The translations under genes were made by a program, and so were the position numbers. Under the pieces are notes generated by a model. It made no database searches and had not been told where the DNA came from. It was given only the letters and a program-made list of their open reading frames with translations. Of a stretch of DNA of 64,000 nucleotides, positions 39,425 to 46,916 are shown piece by piece (position 1 is the stretch's first letter; every line of letters begins with the position of its first letter). Origin of the DNA: Phycisphaera sp. Its GTDB lineage: Bacteria > Planctomycetota > Phycisphaerae > Phycisphaerales > Phycisphaeraceae. The stretch covers positions 91,755-155,754 of the forward strand of contig WGMF01000005.1 of the NCBI GenBank assembly GCA_016125215.1, given 5' to 3'.

Positions 39425-41524
39425 TTACACACTCACCGTCGCGCGCCCCTGCGTTGACACCTCTTCCACCGCTTTGGTGACGAACACCTCCAGCGGCAGC
39501 GCGCCCAGGTCGCCGCGTGTTCGGCAGCGGACGCTCACCGAGCCGGCGGCCTCGTCCTTGCCGCCGACGACGAGCATGTAGGGGATTTTTTCTTCCTGCG
39601 CGTTCTTGATCTTGGCGTTGACGCGTTCGTTGGACTCGTCGGCCGCCGCGCGGAGGCCGGCTTGTTTGAGGGCGTCTAACACTTTGTTTGAGTAGGCGAG
39701 GAACTTGTCGCTGATCGGGAGCACGCGCACCTGTTCGGGGCTGAGCCACAACGGGAACGCGCCGCCGAAGTGTTCGATGAGGCAGCCGACGAACCGCTCC
39801 ATCGAGCCGAACGGGGCGCGGTGGATCATCACCGGGCGGTGGGGCCTGTTGTCCTGCCCGACGTAGGACAGGTCAAACCGATTGGGCAACTGGTAATCGA
39901 CCTGCACGGTGCCGAGTTGCCACGATCGGCCGATCACGTCTTTGACGACGAAGTCGATCTTCGGGCCGTAGAACGCGGCCTCGCCCGGCTCGGCGGTGAA
40001 AGGCACACCCAACGTCTCGGCGGCCCGCTTGCACGCGGCCTCGGCTTTGTCCCACTGCGCCGGCTCACCGACGTATTTGTCGCTGCCCGGGTCACGCAGG
40101 CCCACGCGGACACGGTAGTCGTCCATGCCCAGCGTCTTGAAAACGATCTTCACGAGGTCGAGGCAGCCGGCCACCTCGGCGTCGAGCTGGTCTTCGGTGA
40201 CGAAAAGGTGTGCGTCGTCCTGCGTGAAGCCGCGCACGCGGGTCATACCGTTGAGCTCGCCCGACTGTTCCCAACGGTAGACCGTGCCGAACTCCGCGAG
40301 GCGGATCGGCATGTCGCGGTAGCTGCGCTTCTCCGAGTCAAACACCTTGATGTGGAACGGGCAGTTCATCGGCTTGAGCAGGTAGCCATCGACCTCGCCC
40401 TTGTCGAGGCGGTTGGCGAGTTCGGCGCAGGTGCAGCCCTCTTTGGCAATCGTGGTCAGGTGGTCGTGGTCGATCAGCGGCGGGTACTGGCTCTCGCGGT
40501 AGTACGGGAAGTGCCCGCTTGTGCGGAACAGATCGAGCTTGCCGATGTGCGGTGTGAAGACCTGTTGATAGCCCTGCCGTTTGAGGTGACCCGTGATGAA
40601 GTTCTGCAGCTCCTGACGGATGATCGCGCCCTTGGGCTTCCAGAGGATCAGGCCCTGCCCGACCATCTCGTCGATGGCGAACAGGCCGAGGCGCGAGCCG
40701 ATGACACGGTGGTCGCGCTGGCGCGCCTGTTCGAGCTGTTCGAGATACGCATCGAGGTCGGCCTGCGAGAAAAACGCCGTGCCGTAGACGCGCTGGAACC
40801 GGTCGGACTCGACGTCGCCGTGCCAGTGCGACGACGCGACGGACATGACTTTGAAAGCCGCGATCTCGCCGGTGGACGGGACGTGCGGGCCTTGGCAGAG
40901 GTCCTCCCAGCGGGGAATGTCTGATGTCTGATGTCTGATGTCTGATGTGGGGAGCGGCCCGGTGACGTACCACGAGAGGGTGTTCGCGCCGCCGGCGATG
41001 GCGCGTTGGGCATTGTCGATTTTGTATTTGTTGTCCTCGGCGATGAGGCGCTTGAGGCCTTGGTCGGTGGGGAGTTCGTAGCGAGTGAACGGTCTGTTCT
41101 CCTCGACGATTTTTTTCATCTCGGCTTCGATGTTGGCAAAGTCGTCGGTCGAGATGGGTTTTTCGAGTGTGATGTCGTAGTAGAAGCCGTTGTCGAGGGG
41201 CGGGCCGTAGGCTAATAAGGCTTCGGGCCAGAGGCGTTGGATGGCCTCGGCCATGACGTGGGCGCAGGAGTGGCGCAGGAGGTAGAGCGCGTCGGGGTTG
41301 TGTTCGCCCTTGGTCTTGCCCTCCTTGTCGAGGCGTGGCTTGGTGACGATGGCGACTTTTGCGTCTTGCGTGATCGGGCGGTCGAGGTCGTAGAGCTGGC
41401 CATCGACCTTGGCACCGAGCGCGGCCTTGGCGAGTCCTTCGCCGATGGATTTTGCCACGTCGCGTGCGGTGACGTTGGGCTGGTCAAAGGTCTTGATGGA
41501 GCCGTCGGGGAGGGTGATGTTCAT
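39425..41524 (-). CDS. thrS: Threonyl-tRNA synthetase
   Basis: ThrRS, 699 residues, somewhat longer than the usual 640-650. Order: TGS domain (1-62), SAD editing domain (about 70-245), class II catalytic core with motif 2 and the zinc ligand Cys in PMNCPFHIKVF, motif 3 (GSMERFVGCLIEHFGGAFP), and an anticodon-binding domain at the C terminus. In the editing domain, between WYVTGPLP and RWEDLCQGPH, residues about 190-203 (SDIRHQTSDIP-like) are encoded by four tandem copies of a 7-base repeat (40921-40948), an insertion not expected in ThrRS. No infC or other translation gene follows on the minus strand. Confidence 0.95.
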   Translation of the reverse strand: MNITLPDGSIKTFDQPNVTARDVAKSIGEGLAKAALGAKVDGQLYDLDRPITQDAKVAIVTKPRLDKEGKTKGEHNPDALYLLRHSCAHVMAEAIQRLWPEALLAYGPPLDNGFYYDITLEKPISTDDFANIEAEMKKIVEENRPFTRYELPTDQGLKRLIAEDNKYKIDNAQRAIAGGANTLSWYVTGPLPTSDIRHQTSDIPRWEDLCQGPHVPSTGEIAAFKVMSVASSHWHGDVESDRFQRVYGTAFFSQADLDAYLEQLEQARQRDHRVIGSRLGLFAIDEMVGQGLILWKPKGAIIRQELQNFITGHLKRQGYQQVFTPHIGKLDLFRTSGHFPYYRESQYPPLIDHDHLTTIAKEGCTCAELANRLDKGEVDGYLLKPMNCPFHIKVFDSEKRSYRDMPIRLAEFGTVYRWEQSGELNGMTRVRGFTQDDAHLFVTEDQLDAEVAGCLDLVKIVFKTLGMDDYRVRVGLRDPGSDKYVGEPAQWDKAEAACKRAAETLGVPFTAEPGEAAFYGPKIDFVVKDVIGRSWQLGTVQVDYQLPNRFDLSYVGQDNRPHRPVMIHRAPFGSMERFVGCLIEHFGGAFPLWLSPEQVRVLPISDKFLAYSNKVLDALKQAGLRAAADESNERVNAKIKNAQEEKIPYMLVVGGKDEAAGSVSVRCRTRGDLGALPLEVFVTKAVEEVSTQGRATVSV
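40921..40948. repeat. 7-bp tandem repeat inside thrS
   Basis: Four perfect copies of CTGATGT (complement ACATCAG). Three copies equal 21 bases, so changes by three units keep the frame. The same unit appears in intergenic DNA at 29489-29521. Confidence 0.85.
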
Positions 41525-41540
41525 GGCGGGGGAGTGTTAA

Positions 41541-41661
41541 ACACAGAGGACACGGAAGCACAGTGAAGAATCAAGCCCGAGACAGAAGCCGCAGATTTCG
41601 CAGATGACACAGATTGGGAAGAGAACGGATTTTAATCTGTGAAAACCTGCGAAATCTGTGG
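41541..41661. repeat. Large inverted repeat, copy E (thrS-TonB gap)
   Basis: Begins with CACAGAGGACACGG. Inner arms are CCGCAGATTTCGCAGATG (from 41589) and its near-complement ending CTGCGAAATCTGTGG (41634-41661). The arms again consist of 9-base units. The rest of the 232-base gap holds two CCCCCGGATGAGGG copies (41675-41700) and no gene. Confidence 0.75.
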
Positions 41662-41756
41662 TTCATCCCCGCCCCCGGATGAGGGCCCCCGGATGAGGGG
41701 TGCAGGGGCAAGAGGGGAAGTGTAATCGTAATTCGAGTCGGGGACACGCACGGCGA

Positions 41757-42608
41757 TCAATGGAGGACGAACTCGAAGGGGATGCGGAGGGTGTCGGGGA
41801 CGGGGACGCCGTCGCGTGTGGCGGGTGTGAAGCGGGCCTTGCGAGCGGCGGCGAGGGCGGCTTCGATGAGTTGGGGGTAGTCCGGGCCGGAGATGAAAGT
41901 CACATCGCCGACCGAGCCGTCCGCGAGGACGTGGACCTCGATGATGACGGTGCCCTGCTGTCCGTCGCGCCTGCTGACGTAGGGGTAACGCGGGACGGGA
42001 AGCGAGACGAGTGTGGCGCCGTTGGCAACGCCGTCGGGGGGTGGGGGTGCTTCTGCGGGCGGGGGGACCGGCGTGGGTTCCGGGGAAGTAGGGGTTTCCG
42101 GGGGAGCAGGGGGGACCGGCGATACCCCCGGAACCATCGCCGGCTTTATGGGTGAAGGTTCTGGGGGTGGGGGTGAGGGTGGGCGTGGGGGTGATGAGGG
42201 GCCCACACCCTGAGGGTGTGGGCGTTCGGGGGGGAGGGGGAGGTCAAGGGTGGCCGGGTGGGATGGTAAAAGTGGGGGCGGGAGCGTGGGGTTCAGCGCG
42301 ATGCGGATCGGTTCGGGTTCGACCGGTGCCGGGGCCAAGTCGTGCTCGAGATCGGGGGGCGCGGTGTGCTCTGGGGGTTGCGGGGCTTCCGGGGGTTCGT
42401 TGAAGACGAAGTGGACGGTGGCGCGGGGCAGGTCTTGGGTGATGCCGCGTGTGGTTTGGATTTTTGCGCGTTTGAGGTCGGGCGGTGGCGGGAGGTAGAC
42501 GACCAGCGCGCCGACCGCGACGTGGAGGCCGACGGACAGCGCGAGGGTCCATGCGAGTTTTGGGCCCAGCGAGTGTCTGGCGCGTGTGGTGGGTTCTTGT
42601 CCGTCCAT
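41757..42608 (-). CDS. TonB-family energy transducer
   Basis: A 283-residue TonB-like protein: cytoplasmic start, one membrane helix (LAWTLALSVGLHVAVGALVVYL, about 18-40, containing the conserved His), a long Pro-rich periplasmic linker (about 75-185), and a C-terminal TonB domain (YPYVSRRDGQQGTVIIEVHVLADGSV ... FTPATRDGVPV). It carries proton-motive-force energy to outer-membrane transporters. No exbB/exbD or receptor gene is adjacent. The linker is partly built from two palindromic DNA repeats (42111-42151 and 42201-42223) and a CCCCCGGAAG copy (42386, encoding PPEA). Confidence 0.88.
   Translation of the reverse strand: MDGQEPTTRARHSLGPKLAWTLALSVGLHVAVGALVVYLPPPPDLKRAKIQTTRGITQDLPRATVHFVFNEPPEAPQPPEHTAPPDLEHDLAPAPVEPEPIRIALNPTLPPPLLPSHPATLDLPLPPERPHPQGVGPSSPPRPPSPPPPEPSPIKPAMVPGVSPVPPAPPETPTSPEPTPVPPPAEAPPPPDGVANGATLVSLPVPRYPYVSRRDGQQGTVIIEVHVLADGSVGDVTFISGPDYPQLIEAALAAARKARFTPATRDGVPVPDTLRIPFEFVLH
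42111..42151. repeat. Second CCATAAAG palindromic repeat, inside the TonB gene
   Basis: Read on the minus strand it starts CCATAAAGCCGGCGATGG and ends ATCGCCGGTCCCC, as at 37889-37920 but with the longer loop TTCCGGGGGT. It codes for part of the Pro-rich linker (IKPAMVPGVSPVP) in the same frame as the other copy. Confidence 0.75.
42201..42223. repeat. Perfect palindrome inside the TonB gene
   Basis: GCCCACACCC, a three-base centre (TGA) and GGGTGTGGGC: a 10-bp-arm perfect palindrome in the Pro-rich linker. It looks like a variant of the GCCCAC hairpin family without the TCCGG centre. Confidence 0.6.
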
Positions 42609-42741
42609 GTCATCATGATTCTACGGACAGCCCGACTGGGTTTTCGCCCGTAGCCCCAGGAACCCCGAGGCTGCCCGGTCGGGGGTCGATCGGGGCGGTT
42701 AGGGCCTCGGAGTCCGGGGGTTCCGGGGGTTCCTGTCTGGT

Positions 42742-43740
42742 TTAGAACTCCCATCCGAGGACGACGAAGAGGTCCATGACACGGGAGTTGGTGGTGACGC
42801 CGAAGAGCGGGGCGATGTCCGCGTGGAATCGGTCGCTCTTCCACTGGACGCTGGGTCCGATGCGGATGTTCTCGGAGTTGGCAAAGTGTCCGCGTGTGCC
42901 CTTGGCATCGCCGATGCTGAACTTGCCTTCCGCGCCGATGGAGAAGGTGTTGTCGATGAGGGTGTAGGAGACCGCGGTGGTCAGTTCGTACTCGTTTTCC
43001 TGTGAGCCGGAGAGTTGTCGTTCCCAGACGAGGTTGGCTCCCCAGTGCCATCGTGTGGTGATCTCTCCGCCGAGCAGGAGTTTGAGTTCGATGACCTCGG
43101 GTGCGTCTTCGTTGTTGATCAGTTCGACATAGAAGGTCGGGTTGCCTGGGATCACGTCCCAGTCGGCCAGGGCCCAGCGGAGCTCGATGGCCTGGCTTGC
43201 GAGCACGTCGCCCTTGCCGTCGACCTGTGTGAAGATGCCGTAGAGGTCCAGTTGCAGGCGGTAGGGCAGGCCGAGTTCGATTTCTGCCTGGTGGATGAGT
43301 TCCGACCCGCCGTGCTTGCGGATCTTGGCAATGAACCAGTATTCCGCTTCGATGGTGCCCTCGGGTCGAACGTAGACGCGCGTGGCAGAGAATCGACGCT
43401 TGGCGGTCCAGACGGGCTGGTTGTACGAGCCGACGAGTTGTTCTTCGTTGAGCTTGTTGGGGTCGCGCTGGCCCTCGACGATGACGGGCTGTGTCGTTTC
43501 GGAGCCGGCTGCTTCCAGCGCGTTCTTGCGGTCGCGGTTGGCGGCGTCGGTGGCGGGGTTGACGACCTGCGCCAGGAGCGGCGCGAGGGTTGGGGAGTCG
43601 GGCGCATCGAGCAGTGAAGAGGCGTGTTCGATTTCACGGTCGAAGGCGTTGATCGCGTCGGCGTTGGAGGCGGCGCGGGCAAACGTACCCAACGTGACGG
43701 TGACAAGAGCTGCCAGGGCAAGAGTCCACAAACTTTTCAT
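42742..43740 (-). CDS. Predicted outer-membrane beta-barrel protein (unknown)
   Basis: A 332-residue exported protein. The signal peptide is clear (MKSLWTLALAALVTVTLGTFARA). After an Ala/Asp-rich helical region (25-100), alternating hydrophobic/polar strands dominate (EAEYWFIAKIRKHGG, YRLQLDLYGIF, TTRWHWGANLVWERQL, YELTTAVSYTLI) and the protein ends with aromatic Phe (FVVLGWEF), the usual C-terminal signal of beta-barrels. No family is recognised. ATG 43740 follows AAGGAG; the longer frame to 43884 is rejected. It lies 133 bases upstream of the TonB gene on the same strand, and a functional link is possible but unproven. Confidence 0.7.
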   Translation of the reverse strand: MKSLWTLALAALVTVTLGTFARAASNADAINAFDREIEHASSLLDAPDSPTLAPLLAQVVNPATDAANRDRKNALEAAGSETTQPVIVEGQRDPNKLNEEQLVGSYNQPVWTAKRRFSATRVYVRPEGTIEAEYWFIAKIRKHGGSELIHQAEIELGLPYRLQLDLYGIFTQVDGKGDVLASQAIELRWALADWDVIPGNPTFYVELINNEDAPEVIELKLLLGGEITTRWHWGANLVWERQLSGSQENEYELTTAVSYTLIDNTFSIGAEGKFSIGDAKGTRGHFANSENIRIGPSVQWKSDRFHADIAPLFGVTTNSRVMDLFVVLGWEF

Positions 43741-43878
43741 CACGGGTGCTCCTTGTGAGAGTTGAGGAATAACGATGAAGGAGCCAAGGGTAACGACATG
43801 TGGGCCCTGTCCCGTTTTTGGCGGGAATTTCAGGTGATTTGTGCGGTTGTGTGATGCAAAAAGTGCAGGGAGGAGGGG

Positions 43879-43909
43879 TCCCACCCCTGGACGGGGTGGG
43901 CTTTGCAGG
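43879..43909. repeat. GCCCAC hairpin repeat downstream of the MoxR gene
   Basis: On the minus strand: TGCAAAGCCCACCCCGTCC then AGGGGTGGGA. It lies 20 bases after the MoxR stop with a CCCCCGGAAG copy (43914) between. Terminator function is possible. Confidence 0.65.
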
Positions 43910-43929
43910 TGGGCTTCCGGGGGTGGGGG

Positions 43930-45417
43930 TTAGCGGGAGTAGGCGGTGGAGCCGGTGGAGGAGGCGGTTTTGGAGAGGCGGTTGTGGACGTAGAGGGCTT
44001 CGAGGATGAACTCGCCCACGCACGCCAGCGATTGCTCACACTTGGGGTCCATGTCGAGTTCGCTTGCCAGCGCCGCAGCCCGGGGCAGGAGGCCCTTGAT
44101 GTGTTTCATCGAGGCGAGTTCGTCGGCGGCGCTGACATCGTCGCCGACCGCGAGTTTTAAGCCTTCCTGGAACTGTTCGATCAAAGGCTCGAAGTCTTCG
44201 GCGTCCGTGATGGCATCGAAGATGTCTTTGACCGCCTGGCCCATGAGTGAGGCGACCATCTTGTCTTCGGTGCCCTGGCCGTCTTCAGCGAGCATGAGTT
44301 CGACCTTGCCTCGCGTGGAGGCGATGAGGTGGGGCAGGTCGGACGGGCGTGGGAAGACGCGCTCTTCACCGGTGAGGATACCGCGGCGTTCGGCGCTGGA
44401 GACGAGGTTTTCGAGGCAGGCGATGCTGGCGCGGACGCTGACGCCGGAGGCCTGGTTGATGTGCGGGCTCTTGCGTGCGAGGGCGACGGCGTGCTCGACG
44501 ATGCGGTGCATCAGGGGCGGGACTTCGACGGTGGGGGGTTCGGGAGTGGTGGTGGTGGACGGGTCTTGAGCGCTGGCGTGGCTCATGGGCACTGAAGCGC
44601 CCGAGCCCCGGTGGATATAGGCGTTGGCCCGGGTGATGGCCATCGCTTCGTCGAGGGTGGCTGGGTAGTGCGTGCGGATGACCGAGCCGATGCGGTCCTT
44701 GAGCGGGGTGACGATGCGACCGCGGTTGGTGTAGTCCTCGGGGTTGGCGCTGAACACAAGGCAGACGTCGAGGTTCAGGCGGACGGGGTAGCCACGGATT
44801 TGCACGTCGCGCTCTTCGAGGACATTGAACAGGCCAACCTGGATGCGGGGCGAGAGGTCGGGCAGCTCGTTGATGGCAAAGATGCCCCGGTTGGTGCGCG
44901 GGATCAGGCCCATGTGCATGGTCGATTCGTCGGAGAGGTATCGTCCCTCGGCGTGCTTGACGATGTCGATCTCGCCGATGAGGTCCGCGATGGTCACGTC
45001 GGGCGTGGCGAGTTTTTCGTGGTAGCGCTCGGAGCGGTGCAACCAGCGGACGGGGGTGTCGTCGCTTTTTTCAGCGAGCAGGCGTTTGCCCATGGAGGTC
45101 ATGGGGCAGAGCGCATCGTCGGGGATGTCGAGGCCGGCGAGGATGGGCACCCACTCGTCGAGCAGGCCGGGGAGCATGCGGAGGATGCGCGTCTTGGCTT
45201 GCCCGCGCAGCCCGAGGAAGAGCATGTCGTGGCGGGAGAGGATTGCGTGAATGATCTGGGGGATGACGGTCGAACGGTAGCCCAATATGCCGGGGAAGAA
45301 GTCTTCCTTGCTTCGGAGCTTTTTGATGAGGTTTTCGCGCAGCTCCTGCTTGGTCGAACGGTATCGGTAGCCGGTGGCTTTGAGCTGACCGACGGTGGCG
45401 GGCTGGGGGTGGGACAT
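43930..45417 (-). CDS. MoxR/Mg-chelatase-like AAA+ ATPase
   Basis: A 495-residue AAA+ protein of the MoxR / magnesium chelatase ChlI type. The P-loop is GLRGQAKT (69-76, Gly-x2-Gly-x2-Lys-Thr). The Walker B region reads GIFAINELPDL, with Asn183-Glu184 where Asp-Glu is usual. Sensor motifs follow (LVFSANPEDYTNRGRIVTPLKDRIGS). The C-terminal third is a helical lid. MoxR ATPases usually work with a VWA-domain partner as chaperones for metalloenzymes or surface complexes; no VWA gene is adjacent here. A Ser/Thr/Pro-rich insertion lies near 285-305. It appears monocistronic. Confidence 0.85.
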   Translation of the reverse strand: MSHPQPATVGQLKATGYRYRSTKQELRENLIKKLRSKEDFFPGILGYRSTVIPQIIHAILSRHDMLFLGLRGQAKTRILRMLPGLLDEWVPILAGLDIPDDALCPMTSMGKRLLAEKSDDTPVRWLHRSERYHEKLATPDVTIADLIGEIDIVKHAEGRYLSDESTMHMGLIPRTNRGIFAINELPDLSPRIQVGLFNVLEERDVQIRGYPVRLNLDVCLVFSANPEDYTNRGRIVTPLKDRIGSVIRTHYPATLDEAMAITRANAYIHRGSGASVPMSHASAQDPSTTTTPEPPTVEVPPLMHRIVEHAVALARKSPHINQASGVSVRASIACLENLVSSAERRGILTGEERVFPRPSDLPHLIASTRGKVELMLAEDGQGTEDKMVASLMGQAVKDIFDAITDAEDFEPLIEQFQEGLKLAVGDDVSAADELASMKHIKGLLPRAAALASELDMDPKCEQSLACVGEFILEALYVHNRLSKTASSTGSTAYSR

Positions 45418-45799
45418 GGGTGAGGAACGTTAGGCGGCGCGGGAGGGTGGGTCAATGGGGGGTGTCTGGTGGATGATGGTTGATGTCAGAAAGCGAAGTG
45501 GAAACCATTGGTGATTGGTGATTGATGATTGATGATCTCAAACGCTTCACGCTTCCCGGTATCTCTTGGCGAACTTGGCGAGCTTGGCGTGAAACCCCGT
45601 TCCCCCTCGACCCCCGGAACCCCCGGAACCGCCGAACCCCGGAACCCGGAACCCAGGTCTCTGACCACGGTCCCCCGACCCCAGCCCGGTTCAAATCCCG
45701 TCGATCTCCCCGATCCGGTTATCCCGTCAAATTCCCCCGGGTGGGGTTGTGCTCACCGTTCGCTGACAGAGGGACGTTTGGGTATACTGCCCGGTTCCC
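45418..45799. other. Repeat-rich intergenic region with copy F of the large inverted repeat
   Basis: The 382-base region between divergent genes holds no gene. From 45484 to about 45590 lies a partial copy of the large repeat family: AACCATTGGTGATTGGTG, then GATTGATGATTGATG, then CTCTTGGCGAACTTGGCG units, ending in GTGAAACCCC. Further right are C-rich words (45604-45655) with two CCCCCGGAAC sequences, and the Usp promoter at the end. Confidence 0.65.
45783..45788 (+). promoter_or_regulatory. -10 element of the Usp gene, giving a very short leader
   Basis: TATACT at 45783-45788 predicts transcription from about 45795, only five bases before ATG 45800. No Shine-Dalgarno sequence is present, so translation may be almost leaderless. 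A good -35 is not seen. Confidence 0.4.
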
Positions 45800-46225
45800 A
45801 TGAGTCAGAGCAGGCTGTTGATTGCGGTCTCTTCGCCCTGGGCCAGTGAAAAACTGACCGCCCCGATCGCGGACCTTGCGCGCCGGCTGGATGCCGAGGT
45901 GCTCGTGGCACACGTTGCTCACATGAGTGACGAGGATGAACACGAGTCAGACGCCAAGCAGCGCGGCGAGCAAACGCTCCGAACCCTCACCGACGGCCTT
46001 AAACAAACCGGCGTCGTGGCGGATGGGTTGATGCTCTTTGCCGACGATGTGCCCAAAGCGATTTTATCTACAGCAAAGGCAAGGGGTTGCACGATGATCG
46101 TCCTGGGGCTGACCGGCAAGGGCGTCCTCAAACGCCTGATCGCCGGCGACGTGCCCGCGAACATCATTCGCCAGGCAGACCTCCCCGTCCTGCTCTGCCC
46201 TGCAAACTGGAACGGGATGATCTGA
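45800..46225 (+). CDS. Universal stress protein (UspA family)
   Basis: A 141-residue single Usp domain. The alpha/beta nucleotide-binding fold is suggested by the N-terminal strand RLLIAVSSPWASEKLTAPIADLA and the C-terminal loop IVLGLTGKGVLKRLIAGDVPANIIRQADLPVLL. The ATP-binding consensus G-x2-G-x9-G-(S/T) is present except that Asp replaces the final Ser/Thr (AGDVPANII), so nucleotide binding is uncertain. It lies alone upstream of a small exported protein gene. Confidence 0.85.
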   Translation: MSQSRLLIAVSSPWASEKLTAPIADLARRLDAEVLVAHVAHMSDEDEHESDAKQRGEQTLRTLTDGLKQTGVVADGLMLFADDVPKAILSTAKARGCTMIVLGLTGKGVLKRLIAGDVPANIIRQADLPVLLCPANWNGMI

Positions 46226-46277
46226 TCATCATTCAGAAAAATCTTTTATCAAACCCCCAATATTTTACTAAAAGGGG

Positions 46278-46306
46278 TTGCGTTATCCCTCATCTTCCGG
46301 TAATAT
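46278..46306 (+). promoter_or_regulatory. Sigma70-type promoter of the small PEP-CTERM-like gene
   Basis: TTGCGT (46278-46283), a 17-base spacer and TAATAT (46301-46306), in an AT-rich stretch about 75 bases upstream of the TTG start at 46381. Confidence 0.6.
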
Positions 46307-46380
46307 ACGACCAACTCGCGGTACGAAATAGCGTTGTAAAGAATTTTCAGCACTTTCCGGGTCAGTTAGGAGAAAGTGCC

Positions 46381-46686
46381 TTGGCTGCCAAAACCCGATC
46401 TAAGTTGCTCTACTCGGCGATTGCTATCGGACTGGTCCTCACGGTCTTTACCGCCACCATCACGGTCGCCTCAACACCCACGTCACTGACGCACAACGCC
46501 AGCGCGGTCGAAGCCAGCCAACCCACGATCCCCGGCTTGGCGCTGGTCCTGCATCACCCCGTGACCGCAGCCCTCATTAATCGCATTCAACCCCACATGC
46601 CCGAGCCGATCGTCATGATGGTTTTCGTCATGGGCCTGAGCATGGTGCTCTACCGCGGCCGCGGCCGACGCTCGCACGAGGGCTGA
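46381..46686 (+). CDS. Small exported PEP-CTERM-like protein (TTG start)
   Basis: A 101-residue protein with an N-terminal hydrophobic signal or anchor (LLYSAIAIGLVLTVFTATITVA, about 8-29), a short polar stretch and a C-terminal PEP-x-hydrophobic-Arg tail: MPEPIVMMVFVMGLSMVLYRGRGRR. That tripartite end resembles the PEP-CTERM exosortase sorting signal, although the hydrophobic part lacks the usual Gly/Leu pattern. TTG 46381 is preferred because AGGAG lies eight bases before it, and a promoter fits upstream. The longer frame from 46087 overlaps the Usp gene and is rejected. Function unknown. Confidence 0.65.
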   Translation: MAAKTRSKLLYSAIAIGLVLTVFTATITVASTPTSLTHNASAVEASQPTIPGLALVLHHPVTAALINRIQPHMPEPIVMMVFVMGLSMVLYRGRGRRSHEG

Positions 46687-46916
46687 ACCCACCCGACGCC
46701 CCCGACCTGTTCCATCAAACTCCGCAGAAGAATCGGGCTACAGGTTCGATCCCGGAGGCCGCCTCGCGGACAATCGATACGTGAGTTTTCTCCTCGACGG
46801 TCAGTGGGTCTGATAATCCCCTCATTCATGGCAAGTAGAATCTGACCGATATCCCGGTAGTCGGTTGTCTGTTGCGCACCGTGCAGCTATCGAGTTCACC
46901 TCACAGGGGTCAGTCT

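Noticed and set aside
45690..45715. tRNA-like T-arm (GGTTCAAATCC) in the gap before the Usp gene
   Set aside because: The flanking bases do not form a T stem, and no acceptor or anticodon arm can be built.
46687..46916. Possible glmS ribozyme or riboswitch upstream of glmS
   Set aside because: None of the conserved glmS ribozyme core is visible, and the region shows no clear paired structure.
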